A DNA stretch of 64,000 nucleotides from Diacronema lutheri (GCA_019448385.1 JAGTXO010000007.1:744001-808000); one strand, 5' to 3'; counted from the stretch's first letter, positions 30,939 through 45,172 are shown. The notes: a model not told the origin generated them from the sequence alone. Numbers and translations are program-made.

Positions 30939-33900
30939 GCCGGCGTTCGCGCTCGCGGCAGGACGGCGCACCGTCGCGTCTGCCCGCTCGGTCGCACGTC
31001 GGAGCGGGCGCGAGCGCGTCGCGCCGCACGGGTGCGCGTACGCCGTCGTGAGCGCCGCCTGTCGGGCTCGACGGGTTTGCTGGGCTGCGTCTCGAGCGGT
31101 CCGCTCCCGTTCTGGCGGCTGGCTGCGCGCGCGTCGAAGCACGCGCGCACAGCCGCTCTCGCGCTGCGCGCGTCCGGCCTTGCCGGCGATGGCGCGCAAC
31201 GCCGCGCCGATCGAGCCGCGCCGAGCTGCGCCGTCGCCTCGCGCGGCGCATGGTGCGCATGGCGTTGGCGAAGGCGGCGGCTCGCGTCTGTGCGCTCGAG
31301 CCGCCCGCGGATGCATACGGCGCGCGTGTGGCGCGCCGCTCGCATCGCCGCGCGCCGCGGGCGCGAGCTTCATCGCGCTGTGCGAGCGCTGCGCGCGAGA
31401 CACGTGGCCGCGGGCCGGGCCGGGCGCTCGAGCTCGTGCGCGCGCGTTGTGCCCGCTGCGTGCACGCGCCGTGGACTGGTGCTCGTACTGCCGGCGGCGC
31501 GTGTCGCCGTGCGCCTCGCCCGACGGCGCGAGAGGTGACGGCGAGAAGTGTGCGGCGTTGGCATGCACGGTCGTGTCGGTGCCTGCGCGGAGCGTGCGGT
31601 GCGCGCGCAGCTTCGCGCGCCACCGCGTCGACGCTCCCGGCTCCATCGGCCTGTTGGACGCACGGATGCGGACGACCGCATCGCGCGAGCGCGTGCTCGC
31701 CGCTGCGCACGCGCGGCGCGCTGCACGTCGCGTGGCGCGAGCCTCAGCTGCGCGCCACCGCTCGCCACGCGCGCGCGGCGCACGGAGCGGCGCGCCCGAT
31801 TGGCATGGCGCACACCGACGCTCAGCGTTTTGCGTTGCGCGGCATGCCACACGCAGCGCCGATCTGGGGCCCTCTTTTCGGCCGGGCGAGCACGGCGCGC
31901 CACACGGGCGCACGTTCGCGCACACTGAGGTTGACACGGCGAGTGCGAGATTTGGTGCGCCTTGCGATCTTCTAGGCAATGCAGTGGAGCCCGCGAACGA
32001 TACGCCCCCGGCAGAGGGAATGCGCTGGAAAACCGTGGTAGAGGTGGTGCGGGCGGGGGAGGGGGCGGGCAGTCGGCAGTCCGTGTGTGCATCACCTGCT
32101 CTCTGCGTCTGCCGAGAGACTGTGCGCGCCCGGTTGAGTCCGCACTGACCGGCTCAGGCTCGCGGCATGTGCAGCGATCCAATCATTGGGCGAGCGGCGT
32201 GCGCGCAGAGCTGACGTGGCGCGCGCTTCTGAGCGCGCGCACGCGTCAGCAAGGTCAACATTGCGACTGCAGATTATGTCGATGAAGAAGATTATGAAGG
32301 TGCACGGTCATCAGCCGGAGCGTCGCTTGGAGCATGGCGCGTACGTCTGATGGGAGCCATGCGCTTCGCACGCGCGCGTACGACGCTAAAGCACTGCGCG
32401 TGCGAACTGCGAAGGCATGATAAAGCCGCGCCCGCCGCGACGAAGCGGCCTTTTGACCGACGGTAGCGTCGGGCCGCGTCGTCGTCGCGCGAAGCGGCGC
32501 GATCGAGCGTTGGTGCACACCTATGCCTTTGTGCAGCTCAGCTGCCCCGGCGTGATGTTGAAAATGCGGGTCTTACGGTCGCGTTGCTCGCACTTCAGGT
32601 AGTGCGGGAGGTTGAAGTTGACGGGCGGCGTGCTGAACGTCAACGTGAGCCTGCCGGCCCCCTCAGTGAGCGCCTCGTCGACGAAGGCGCGCGCACTCGC
32701 GTGCATCTCCGATGCTGCCTTGTCCTTGGCCAACTGGGCGGCCGAAGTCGTCATCTGGCGTCCGCCGGCACGCAGCGTGTTTGGAAGCGAGCGCAGCATC
32801 GTGGTCTTGATCTTGACCCGGACGGGGAGCGCGGTTTTCGCGCCCTACGGCCGTTTCCTCCCTACTGTACACTCGCGGGCGTGCCCTCCTAGAGCAATGG
32901 CGACGGACTCGTTTGTGCTACCCACCCTGCACCTGGTGGCATCACAGCGCGGCGCGGCCCGTGTTGGGCTGCTGACGCAGCTCTTGCGGCCGTGCGCGGC
33001 CGCGCGCAACGGTGCACCACCTCGGGATGCCAAATGCCACCGCGCGTGCGCGCGCGCGGCCGGTTGCATGCGCGACACGCTGCTGCGTGCTTTGAGCGAC
33101 GCGTGAATCACGGTGCCGCGTGGACCACAGCGCTCTTCGCCGCGCACGCGCCGTCGCCGGATGCGCGCAGCATCCATGGCGTTTTGCGCACGCCATGGTG
33201 CCGGTGTTCGCGCTCGCGGCAGGACGGCGCACCGTCGCGTTTGCCCGCTCGGTCGCACGTCGGAGCGGGCGCGAGCGCGTCGCGCACGGGTGCGCGTACG
33301 CCGTCGTGAGCGCCGCCTGTCGGGCTCGACGGGTTTGCTGGGCTGCGTCTCGCGCGGCCCGCTCCCGTTCTGGCGGCTGGCTGCGCGCGCGTCGAAGCAC
33401 GCGCGCACAGCCGCTCTCGCGCTGCGCGCGTCCGGCCTTGCCGGCGATGGCGCGCAACGCCGCGCCGATCGAGCCGCGCCGAGCTGCGCCGTCGCCTCGC
33501 GCGGCGCATGGTGCGCATGGCGTTGGCGAAGGCGGCGGCTCGCGTCTGTGCGCTCGAGCCGCCCGCGGATGCACACGGCGCGCGTGTGGCGCGCCGCTCG
33601 CATCGCCGCGCGCCGCGGGCGCGAGCTTCATCGCGCTGTGCGAGCGTTGCGCGCGAGACACGTGGCCGCGGGCCGGGCCGGGCGCTCGAGCTCGTGCGCG
33701 CGCGTTGTGCCCGCTGCGTGCACGCGCCGTGGACTGGTGCTCGTACTGCCGGCGGCGCGTGTCGCCGTGCGCCTCGCCCGACGGCGCGAGAGGTGACGGC
33801 GAGAAGTGTGCGGCGTTGGCATGCACGGTCGTGTCGGTGCCTGCGCGGAGCGTGCGGTGCGCGCGCAGCTTCGCGCGCCACCGCGTCGACGCTCCCGGCT

Positions 33901-35137
33901 CCATCGGCCTGTTGGACGCACGGATGCGGACGACCGCATCGCGCGAGCGCGTGCTCGCCGCTGCGCACGCGCGGCGCGCTGCACGTCGCGTGGCGCGAGC
34001 CTCAGCTGCGCGCCACCGCTCGCCACGCGCGCGCGGCGCAGCACCGTGGCTGTGCTCGTCGTCTCGCGCGGCGCGCGGAGCGGCGCGCCCGATTGGCATG
34101 GCGCGCACCGACGCTCACCCACCTGCTATGCGCGGCGTGCCACACGCAGCGCCGATCTGGGGGCCTCTTTTTGGCCGGGCGAGCACGGCGCGCCACATGG
34201 GCGCACGGTCGCTCGGCTCGCGCCGTGGCGCGCACGCAGCGCACGAGCGACGGAGCGACCTGCGCAAATGGTAGCACACTTTTGCGCTTAGTAGGTCCAT
34301 ACTCCTCCCCCCCGCCCCCTTTCCCCCCCCGCAGTCCCCACCTGCCGCCTCGCGTCCGTGCCTCTCCCGGAATCGTCGGATTCACCTTCTCCCTCATCTT
34401 GTGTGAACACGAATCGGCTTCCTTGTCTCCCAGTGACTCGCCGTCTGCCTCTAGGCTTAGCTCGGTGCGCGGCGTGCGCTACCTGTGCAGCGCAATCGCC
34501 AGCAGCGCGCCGCCTCACAGCTCGTGCATGCTGACAAGCTGTCGCTGTGCGCTCGAAGGCATGACGACTGTACGCTCGCCGTGGCGATGCCGCGCAAAGA
34601 CGTACGCAGGGGTCGGCGCCTCGTCGTCTCACGATCGCCTTTTCACAAGACGTGGTTTACTCACGCGCACTTGGACACCTTGGACGACGGCGCAACGTCC
34701 GCAACAAGCATGTGTGCGCGGCTGTGCGTGTTCATCCGGGTGATCGTGAATTCCGTCGTGGCCAGCATGTCGCTGCGCGTGAACTTCCTTGCGCAGTCCT
34801 GCACGATGTGGGCTGCTCGTGCTGGTCGTGCTTCTCCCACGGTAGCGGCACGCAAGGGCCTTGCCTGGCCAGAGGCAGTGTGGGCCATGCGGCATGCAGC
34901 AAGCAGCGCGCGACCGTGAGGCACCGAGGGCTGCATCGCGATCTTGACCGTGACTTTTGAAGACAGCTTTCCCGGTGTTTTCGACGCGGTTTCGCAACAG
35001 ACTTCTTCTTGGCGTGCCCTGCCCCGGCCAACATGGGGGCCGACGCTGGCGCTCGCAAAATGCTACGTGCTTTGGACGATGCGAGGCCCGCCCGTCCTCA
35101 TTGCCGCTCACGCGCCTGCGATGATGCGCTCGCCCAT
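30939..35137 (+). repeat. unit L (C-Y3-C-X, 4199 bp)
   Basis: Y3 is 31,915-33,199. It has the first-L variants GGCGCACACCGAC and GTCGTCGCGCGAAG, shared with Y1. Confidence 0.92.
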
Positions 35138-38100
35138 GCCGGCGTTCGCGCTCGCGGCAGGACGGCGCACCGTCGCGTCTGCCCGCTCGGTCGCACGTCG
35201 GAGCGGGCGCGAGCGCGTCGCGCCGCACGGGTGCGCGTACGCCGTCGTGAGCGCTGCCTGTCGGGCTCGACGGGTTTGCTGGGCTGCGTCTCGAGCGGTC
35301 CGCTCCCGTTCTGGCGGCTGGCTGCGCGCGCGTCGAAGCACGCGCGCACAGCCGCTCTCGCGCTGCGCGCGTCCGGCCTTGCCGGCGATGGCGCGCAACG
35401 CCGCGCCGATCGAGCCGCGCCGAGCTGCGCCGTCGCCTCGCGCGGCGCATGGTGCGCATGGCGTTGGCGAAGGCGGCGGCTCGCGTCTGTGCGCTCGAGC
35501 CGCCCGCGGATGCATACGGCGCGCGTGTGGCGCGCCGCTCGCATCGCCGCGCGCCGCGGGCGCGAGCTTCATCGCGCTGTGCGAGCGCTGCGCGCGAGAC
35601 ACGTGGCCGCGGGCCGGGCCGGGCGCTCGAGCTCGTGCGCGCGCGTTGTGCCCGCTGCGTGCACGCGCCGTGGACTGGTGCTCGTACTGCCGGCGGCGCG
35701 TGTCGCCGTGCGCCTCGCCCGACGGCGCGAGAGGTGACGGCGAGAAGTGTGCGGCGTTGGCATGCACGGTCGTGTCGGTGCCTGCGCGGAGCGTGCGGTG
35801 CGCGCGCAGCTTCGCGCGCCACCGCGTCGACGCTCCCGGCTCCATCGGCCTGTTGGACGCACGGATGCGGACGACCGCATCGCGCGAGCGCGTGCTCGCC
35901 GCTGCGCACGCGCGGCGCGCTGCACGTCGCGTGGCGCGAGCCTCAGCTGCGCGCCACCGCTCGCCACGCGCGCGCGGCGCACGGAGCGGCGCGCCCGATT
36001 GGCATGGCACACACCGACGCTCAGCGTTTTGCGTTGCGCGGCATGCCACACGCAGCGCCGATCTGGGGCCCTCTTTTCGGCCGGGCGAGCACGGCGCGCC
36101 ACACGGGCGCACGTTCGCGCACACTGAGGTTGACACGGCGAGTGCGAGATTTGGTGCGCCTTGCGATCTTCTAGGCAATGCAGTGGAGCCCGCGAACGAT
36201 ACGCCCCCGGCAGAGGGAATGCGCTGGAAAACCGTGGTAGAGGTGGTGCGGGCGGGGGAGGGGGCGGGCAGTCGGCAGTCCGTGTGTGCATCACCTGCTC
36301 TCTGCGTCTGCCGAGAGACTGTGCGCGCCCGGTTGAGTCCGCACTGACCGGCTCAGGCTCGCGGCATGTGCAGCGATCCAATCATTGGGCGAGCGGCGTG
36401 CGCGCAGAGCTGACGTGGCGCGCGCTTCTGAGCGCGCGCACGCGTCAGCAAGGTCAACATTGCGACTGCAGATTATGTCGATGAAGAAGATTATGAAGGT
36501 GCACGGTCATCAGCCGGAGCGTCGCTTGGAGCATGGCGCGTACGTCTGATGGGAGCCATGCGCTTCGCACGCGCGCGTACGACGCTAAAGCACTGCGCGT
36601 GCGAACTGCGAAGGCATGATAAAGCCGCGCCCGCCGCGACGAAGCGGCCTTTTGACCGACGGTAGCGTCGGGCCGCGTCGTCGTCTCGCGAAGCGGCGCG
36701 ATCGAGCGTTGGTGCACACCTATGCCTTTGTGCAGCTCAGCTGCCCCGGCGTGATGTTGAAAATGCGGGTCTTACGGTCGCGTTGCTCGCACTTCAGGTA
36801 GTGCGGGAGGTTGAAGTTGACGGGCGGCGTGCTGAACGTCAACGTGAGCCTGCCGGCCCCCTCAGTGAGCGCCTCGTCGACGAAGGCGCGCGCACTCGCG
36901 TGCATCTCCGATGCTGCCTTGTCCTTGGCCAACTGGGCGGCCGAAGTCGTCATCTGGCGTCCGCCGGCACGCAGCGTGTTTGGAAGCGAGCGCAGCATCG
37001 TGGTCTTGATCTTGACCCGGACGGGGAGCGCGGTTTTCGCGCCCTACGGCCGTTTCCTCCCTACTGTACACTCGCGGGCGTGCCCTCCTAGAGCAATGGC
37101 GACGGACTCGTTTGTGCTACCCACCCTGCACCTGGTGGCATCACAGCGCGGCGCGGCCCGTGTTGGGCTGCTGACGCAGCTCTTGCGGCCGTGCGCGGCC
37201 GCGCGCAACGGTGCACCACCTCGGGATGCCAAATGCCACCGCGCGTGCGCGCGCGCGGCCGGTTGCATGCGCGACACGCTGCTGCGTGCTTTGAGCGACG
37301 CGTGAATCACGGTGCCGCGTGGACCACAGCGCTCTTCGCCGCGCACGCGCCGTCGCCGGATGCGCGCAGCATCCATGGCGTTTTGCGCACGCCATGGTGC
37401 CGGTGTTCGCGCTCGCGGCAGGACGGCGCACCGTCGCGTTTGCCCGCTCGGTCGCACGTCGGAGCGGGCGCGAGCGCGTCGCGCACGGGTGCGCGTACGC
37501 CGTCGTGAGCGCCGCCTGTCGGGCTCGACGGGTTTGCTGGGCTGCGTCTCGCGCGGCCCGCTCCCGTTCTGGCGGCTGGCTGCGCGCGCGTCGAAGCACG
37601 CGCGCACAGCCGCTCTCGCGCTGCGCGCGTCCGGCCTTGCCGGCGATGGCGCGCAACGCCGCGCCGATCGAGCCGCGCCGAGCTGCGCCGTCGCCTCGCG
37701 CGGCGCATGGTGCGCATGGCGTTGGCGAAGGCGGCGGCTCGCGTCTGTGCGCTCGAGCCGCCCGCGGATGCACACGGCGCGCGTGTGGCGCGCCGCTCGC
37801 ATCGCCGCGCGCCGCGGGCGCGAGCTTCATCGCGCTGTGCGAGCGTTGCGCGCGAGACACGTGGCCGCGGGCCGGGCCGGGCGCTCGAGCTCGTGCGCGC
37901 GCGTTGTGCCCGCTGCGTGCACGCGCCGTGGACTGGTGCTCGTACTGCCGGCGGCGCGTGTCGCCGTGCGCCTCGCCCGACGGCGCGAGAGGTGACGGCG
38001 AGAAGTGTGCGGCGTTGGCATGCACGGTCGTGTCGGTGCCTGCGCGGAGCGTGCGGTGCGCGCGCAGCTTCGCGCGCCACCGCGTCGACGCTCCCGGCTC

Positions 38101-38504
38101 CATCGGCCTGTTGGACGCACGGATGCGGACGACCGCATCGCGCGAGCGCGTGCTCGCCGCTGCGCACGCGCGGCGCGCTGCACGTCGCGTGGCGCGAGCC
38201 TCAGCTGCGCGCCACCGCTCGCCACGCGCGCGCGGCGCAGCACCGTGGCTGTGCTCGTCGTCTCGCGCGGCGCGCGGAGCGGCGCGCCCGATTGGCATGG
38301 CGCGCACCGACGCTCACCCACCTGCTATGCGCGGCGTGCCACACGCAGCGCCGATCTGGGGGCCTCTTTTTGGCCGGGCGAGCACGGCGCGCCACATGGG
38401 CGCACGGTCGCTCGGCTCGCGCCGTGGCGCGCACGCAGCGCACGAGCGACGGAGCGACCTGCGCAAATGGTAGCACACTTTTGCGCTTAGTAGGTCCATA
38501 CTCC

Positions 38505-38542
<38 letters not shown>

Positions 38543-39348
38543 CAGTCCCCACCTGCCGCCTCGCGTCCGTGCCTCTCCCGGAATCGTCGGATTCACCTTC
38601 TCCCTCATCTTGTGTGAACACGAATCGGCTTCCTTGTCTCCCAGTGACTCGCCGTCTGCCTCTAGGCTTGGCTCGGTGCGCGGCGTGCGCTACCTGTGCA
38701 GCGCAATCGCCAGCAGCGCGCCGCCTCACAGCTCGTGCATGCTGACAAGCTGTCGCTGTGCGCTCGAAGGCATGACGACTGTACGCTCGCCGTGGCGATG
38801 CCGCGCAAAGACGTACGCAGGGGTCGGCGCCTCGTCGTCTCACGATCGCCTTTTCACAAGACGTGGTTTACTCACGCGCACTTGGACACCTTGGACGACG
38901 GCGCAACGTCCGCAACAAGCATGTGTGCGCGGCTGTGCGTGTTCATCCGGGTGATCGTGAATTCCGTCGTGGCCAGCATGTCGCTGCGCGTGAACTTCCT
39001 TGCGCAGTCCTGCACGATGTGGGCTGCTCGTGCTGGTCGTGCTTCTCCCACGGTAGCGGCACGCAAGGGCCTTGCCTGGCCAGAGGCAGTGTGGGCCATG
39101 CGGCATGCAGCAAGCAGCGCGCGACCGTGAGGCACCGAGGGCTGCATCGCGATCTTGACCGTGACTTTTGAAGACAGCTTTCCCGGTGTTTTCGACGCGG
39201 TTTCGCAACAGACTTCTTCTTGGCGTGCCCTGCCCCGGCCAACATGGGGGCCGACGCTGGCGCTCGCAAAATGCTACGTGCTTTGGACGATGCGAGGCCC
39301 GCCCGTCCTCATTGCCGCTCACGCGCCTGCGATGATGCGCTCGCCCAT
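35138..39348 (+). repeat. unit L (C-Y4-C-X, 4211 bp)
   Basis: Y4 is 36,114-37,398. It has the second-L variants, and its first C shares GAGCGCTGCCTG (near 35,249) with the C at 21,021. Confidence 0.92.
38506..38541 (+). repeat. expanded poly-C tract (36 C) in X
   Basis: Pure C run in the last X of higher-order copy 1; the equivalent X of copy 2 near 52.74 kb is not expanded. Confidence 0.9.
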
Positions 39349-41289
39349 GCCGGCGTTCGCGCTCGCGGCAGGACGGCGCACCGTCGCGTTTGCCCGCTCG
39401 GTCGCACGTCGGAGCGGGCGCGAGCGCGTCGCGCCGCACGGGTGCGCGTACGCCGTCGTGAGCGCCGCCTGTCGGGCTCGACGGGTTTGCTGGGCTGCGT
39501 CTCGAGCGGTCCGCTCCCGTTCTGGCGGCTGGCTGCGCGCGCGTCGAAGCACGCGCGCACAGCCGCTCTCGCGCTGCGCGCGTCCGGCCTTGCCGGCGAT
39601 GGCGCGCAACGCCGCGCCGATCGAGCCGCGCCGAGCTGCGCCATCGCCTCGCGCGGCGCATGGTGCGCATGGCGTTGGCGAAGGCGGCGGCTCGCGTCTG
39701 TGCGCTCGAGCCGCCCGCGGATGCATACGGCGCGCGTGTGGCGCGCCGCTCGCATCGCCGCGCGCCGCGGGCGCGAGCTTCATCGCGCTGTGCGAGCGCT
39801 GCGCGCGAGACACGTGGCCGCGGGCCGGGCCGGGCGCTCGAGCTCGTGCGCGCGCGTTGTGCCCGCTGCGTGCACGCGCCGTGGACTGGTGCTCGTACTG
39901 CCGGCGGCGCGTGTCGCCGTGCGCCTCGCCCGACGGCGCGAGAGGTGACGGCGAGAAGTGTGCGGCGTTGGCATGCACGGTCGTGTCGGTGCCTGCGCGG
40001 AGCGTGCGGTGCGCGCGCAGCTTCGCGCGCCACCGCGTCGACGCTCCCGGCTCCATCGGCCTGTTGGACGCACGGATGCGGACGACCGCATCGCGCGAGC
40101 GCGTGCTCGCCGCTGCGCACGCGCGGCGCGCTGCACGTCGCGTGGCGCGAGCCTCAACTGCGCGCCACCGCTCGCCACGCGCGCGCGGCGCAGCACCGTG
40201 GCTGTGCTCGTCGTCTCGCGCGGCGCGCGGAGCGGCGCGCCCGATTGGCATGGCGCGCACCGACGCTCACCCACCTGCTATGCGCGGCGTGCCACACGCA
40301 GCGCCGACCTGGGGGCCTCTTTTTGGCCGGGCGAGCACGGCGCGCCACATGGGCGCACGGTCGCTCGGCTCGCGCCGTGGCGCGCACGCAGCGCACGAGC
40401 GACGGAGCGACCTGCGCAAATGGTAGCACACTTTTGCGCTTAGTAGGTCCATACTCCTCCCCCCCGCCCCCTTTCCCCCCCCGCAGTCCCCACCTGCCGC
40501 CTCGCGTCCGTGCCTCTCCCGGAATCGTCGGATTCACCTTCTCCCTCATCTTGTGTGAACACGAATCGGCTTCCTTGTCTCCCAGTGACTCGCCGTCTGC
40601 CTCTAGGCTTAGCTCGGTGCGCGGCGTGCGCTACCTGTGCAGCGCAATCGCCAGCAGCGCGCCGCCTCACAGCTCGTGCATGCTGACAAGCTGTCGCTGT
40701 GCGCTCGAAGGCATGACGACTGTACGCTCGCCGTGGCGATGCCGCGCAAAGACGTACGCAGGGGTCGGCGCCTCGTCGTCTCACGATCGCCTTTTCACAA
40801 GACGTGGTTTACTCACGCGCACTTGGACACCTTGGACGACGGCGCAACGTCCGCAACAAGCATGTGTGCGCGGCTGTGCGTGTTCATCCGGGTGATCGTG
40901 AATTCCGTCGTGGCCAGCATGTCGCTGCGCGTGAACTTCCTTGCGCAGTCCTGCACGATGTGGGCTGCTCGTGCTGGTCGTGCTTCTCCCACGGTAGCGG
41001 CACGCAAGGGCCTTGCCTGGCCAGAGGCAGTGTGGGCCATGCGGCATGCAGCAAGCAGCGCGCGACCGTGAGGCACCGAGGGCTGCATCGCGATCTTGAC
41101 CGTGACTTTTGAAGACAGCTTTCCCGGTGTTTTCGACGCGGTTTCGCAACAGACTTCTTCTTGGCGTGCCCTGCCCCGGCCAACATGGGGGCCGACGCTG
41201 GCGCTCGCAAAATGCTACGTGCTTTGGACGATGCGAGGCCCGCCCGTCCTCATTGCCGCTCACGCGCCTGCGATGATGCGCTCGCCCAT
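39349..41289 (+). repeat. unit S (C-X, 1941 bp)
   Basis: First S of copy 2, with variants CGCCATCGCCTCG (39,640) and CCTCAACTG (40,153). Confidence 0.92.
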
Positions 41290-43230
41290 GCCGGCGTTCG
41301 CGCTCGCGGCAGGACGGCGCACCGTCGCGTTTGCCCGCTCGGTCGCACGTCGGAGCGGGCGCGAGCGCGTCGCGCCGCACGGGTGCGCGTACGCCGTCGT
41401 GAGCGCCGCCTGTCGGGCTCGACGGGTTTGCTGGGCTGCGTCTCGAGCGGTCCGCTCCCGTTCTGGCGGCTGGCTGCGCGCGCGTCGAAGCACGCGCGCA
41501 CAGCCGCTCTCGCGCTGCGCGCGTCCGGCCTTGCCGGCGATGGCGCGCAACGCCGCGCCGATCGAGCCGCGCCGAGCTGCGCCGTCGCCTCGCGCGGCGC
41601 ATGGTGCGCATGGCGTTGGCGAAGGCGGCGGCTCGCGTCTGTGCGCTCGAGCCGCCCGCGGATGCATACGGCGCGCGTGTGGCGCGCCGCTCGCATCGCC
41701 GCGCGCCGCGGGCGCGAGCTTCATCGCGCTGTGCGAGCGCTGCGCGCGAGACACGTGGCCGCGGGCCGGGCCGGGCGCTCGAGCTCGTGCGCGCGCGTTG
41801 TGCCCGCTGCGTGCACGCGCCGTGGACTGGTGCTCGTACTGCCGGCGGCGCGTGTCGCCGTGCGCCTCGCCCGACGGCGCGAGAGGTGACGGCGAGAAGT
41901 GTGCGGCGTTGGCATGCACGGTCGTGTCGGTGCCTGCGCGGAGCGTGCGGTGCGCGCGCAGCTTCGCGCGCCACCGCGTCGACGCTCCCGGCTCCATCGG
42001 CCTGTTGGACGCACGGATGCGGACGACCGCATCGCGCGAGCGCGTGCTCGCCGCTGCGCACGCGCGGCGCGCTGCACGTCGCGTGGCGCGAGCCTCAGCT
42101 GCGCGCCACCGCTCGCCACGCGCGCGCGGCGCAGCACCGTGGCTGTGCTCGTCGTCTCGCGCGGCGCGCGGAGCGGCGCGCCCGATTGGCATGGCGCGCA
42201 CCGACGCTCACCCACCTGCTATGCGCGGCGTGCCACACGCAGCGCCGACCTGGGGGCCTCTTTTTGGCCGGGCGAGCACGGCGCGCCACATGGGCGCACG
42301 GTCGCTCGGCTCGCGCCGTGGCGCGCACGCAGCGCACGAGCGACGGAGCGACCTGCGCAAATGGTAGCACACTTTTGCGCTTAGTAGGTCCATACTCCTC
42401 CCCCCCGCCCCCTTTCCCCCCCCGCAGTCCCCACCTGCCGCCTCGCGTCCGTGCCTCTCCCGGAATCGTCGGATTCACCTTCTCCCTCATCTTGTGTGAA
42501 CACGAATCGGCTTCCTTGTCTCCCAGTGACTCGCCGTCTGCCTCTAGGCTTAGCTCGGTGCGCGGCGTGCGCTACCTGTGCAGCGCAATCGCCAGCAGCG
42601 CGCCGCCTCACAGCTCGTGCATGCTGACAAGCTGTCGCTGTGCGCTCGAAGGCATGACGACTGTACGCTCGCCGTGGCGATGCCGCGCAAAGACGTACGC
42701 AGGGGTCGGCGCCTCGTCGTCTCACGATCGCCTTTTCACAAGACGTGGTTTACTCACGCGCACTTGGACACCTTGGACGACGGCGCAACGTCCGCAACAA
42801 GCATGTGTGCGCGGCTGTGCGTGTTCATCCGGGTGATCGTGAATTCCGTCGTGGCCAGCATGTCGCTGCGCGTGAACTTCCTTGCGCAGTCCTGCACGAT
42901 GTGGGCTGCTCGTGCTGGTCGTGCTTCTCCCACGGTAGCGGCACGCAAGGGCCTTGCCTGGCCAGAGGCAGTGTGGGCCATGCGGCATGCAGCAAGCAGC
43001 GCGCGACCGTGAGGCACCGAGGGCTGCATCGCGATCTTGACCGTGACTTTTGAAGACAGCTTTCCCGGTGTTTTCGACGCGGTTTCGCAACAGACTTCTT
43101 CTTGGCGTGCCCTGCCCCGGCCAACATGGGGGCCGACGCTGGCGCTCGCAAAATGCTACGTGCTTTGGACGATGCGAGGCCCGCCCGTCCTCATTGCCGC
43201 TCACGCGCCTGCGATGATGCGCTCGCCCAT
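41290..43230 (+). repeat. unit S (C-X, 1941 bp)
   Basis: Second S of copy 2. It lacks the CAGACTACTTC variant of the earlier second-S units. Confidence 0.92.
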
Positions 43231-45172
43231 GCCGGCGTTCGCGCTCGCGGCAGGACGGCGCACCGTCGCGTTTGCCCGCTCGGTCGCACGTCGGAGCGGG
43301 CGCGAGCGCGTCGCGCCGCACGGGTGCGCGTACGCCGTCGTGAGCGCCGCCTGTCGGGCTCGACGGGTTTGCTGGGCTGCGTCTCGAGCGGTCCGCTCCC
43401 GTTCTGGCGGCTGGCTGCGCGCGCGTCGAAGCACGCGCGCACAGCCGCTCTCGCGCTGCGCGCGTCCGGCCTTGCCGGCGATGGCGCGCAACGCCGCGCC
43501 GATCGAGCCGCGCCGAGCTGCGCCGTCGCCTCGCGCGGCGCATGGTGCGCATGGCGTTGGCGAAGGCGGCGGCTCGCGTCTGTGCGCTCGAGCCGCCCGC
43601 GGATGCATACGGCGCGCGTGTGGCGCGCCGCTCGCATCGCCGCGCGCCGCGGGCGCGAGCTTCATCGCGCTGTGCGAGCGCTGCGCGCGAGACACGTGGC
43701 CGCGGGCCGGGCCGGGCGCTCGAGCTCGTGCGCGCGCGTTGTGCCCGCTGCGTGCACGCGCCGTGGACTGGTGCTCGTACTGCCGGCGGCGCGTGTCGCC
43801 GTGCGCCTCGCCCGACGGCGCGAGAGGTGACGGCGAGAAGTGTGCGGCGTTGGCATGCACGGTCGTGTCGGTGCCTGCGCGGAGCGTGCGGTGCGCGCGC
43901 AGCTTCGCGCGCCACCGCGTCGACGCTCCCGGCTCCATCGGCCTGTTGGACGCACGGATGCGGACGACCGCATCGCGCGAGCGCGTGCTCGCCGCTGCGC
44001 ACGCGCGGCGCGCTGCACGTCGCGTGGCGCGAGCCTCAGCTGCGCGCCACCGCTCGCCACGCGCGCGCGGCGCAGCACCGTGGCTGTGCTCGTCGTCTCG
44101 CGCGGCGCGCGGAGCGGCGCGCCCGATTGGCATGGCGCGCACCGACGCTCACCCACCTGCTATGCGCGGCGTGCCACACGCAGCGCCGATCTGGGGGCCT
44201 CTTTTTGGCCGGGCGAGCACGGCGCGCCACATGGGCGCACGGTCGCTCGGCTCGCGCCGTGGCGCGCACGCAGCGCACGAGCGACGGAGCGACCTGCGCA
44301 AATGGTAGCACACTTTTGCGCTTAGTAGGTCCATACTCCTCCCCCCCGCCCCCTTTCCCCCCCCGCAGTCCCCACCTGCCGCCTCGCGTCCGTGCCTCTC
44401 CCGGAATCGTCGGATTCACCTTCTCCCTCATCTTGTGTGAACACGAATCGGCTTCCTTGTCTCCCAGTGACTCGCCGTCTGCCTCTAGGCTTAGCTCGGT
44501 GCGCGGCGTGCGCTACCTGTGCAGCGCAATCGCCAGCAGCGCGCCGCCTCACAGCTCGTGCATGCTGACAAGCTGTCGCTGTGCGCTCGAAGGCATGACG
44601 ACTGTACGCTCGCCGTGGCGATGCCGCGCAAAGACGTACGCAGGGGTCGGCGCCTCGTCGTCTCACGATCGCCTTTTCACAAGACGTGGTTTACTCACGC
44701 GCACTTGGACACCTTGGACGACGGCGCAACGTCCGCAACAAGCATGTGTGCGCGGCTGTGCGTGTTCATCCGGGTGATCGTGAATTCCGTCGTGGCCAGC
44801 ATGTCGCTGCGCGTGAACTTCCTTGCGCAGTCCTGCACGATGTGGGCTGCTCGTGCTGGTCGTGCTTCTCCCACGGTAGCGGCACGCAAGGGCCTTGCCT
44901 GGCCAGAGGCAGTGTGGGCCATGCGGCATGCAGCAAGCAGCGCGCGACCGTGAGGCACCGAGGGCTGCATCGCGATCTTGACCGTGACTTTTGAAGACAG
45001 CTTTCCCGGTGTTTTCGACGCGGTTTCGCAACAGACTTCTTCTTGGCGTGCCCTGCCCCGGCCAACATGGGGGGCCGACGCTGGCGCTCGCAAAATGCTA
45101 CGTGCTTTGGACGATGCGAGGCCCGCCCGTCCTCATTGCCGCTCACGCGCCTGCGATGATGCGCTCGCCCAT
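43231..45172 (+). repeat. unit S (C-X, 1942 bp)
   Basis: Third S of copy 2. It has six G at 45,069-45,074 where all other X modules have five. Confidence 0.92.

Larger units (their letters stand above)
25116..39348 (+). repeat. higher-order repeat copy 1 (SSSLL, 14,233 bp)
   Basis: Complete copy. Its second S shares the CAGACTACTTC variant with the second S of copy 0. Its last X has an expanded C tract, as does the last X of copy 0. Confidence 0.92.
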
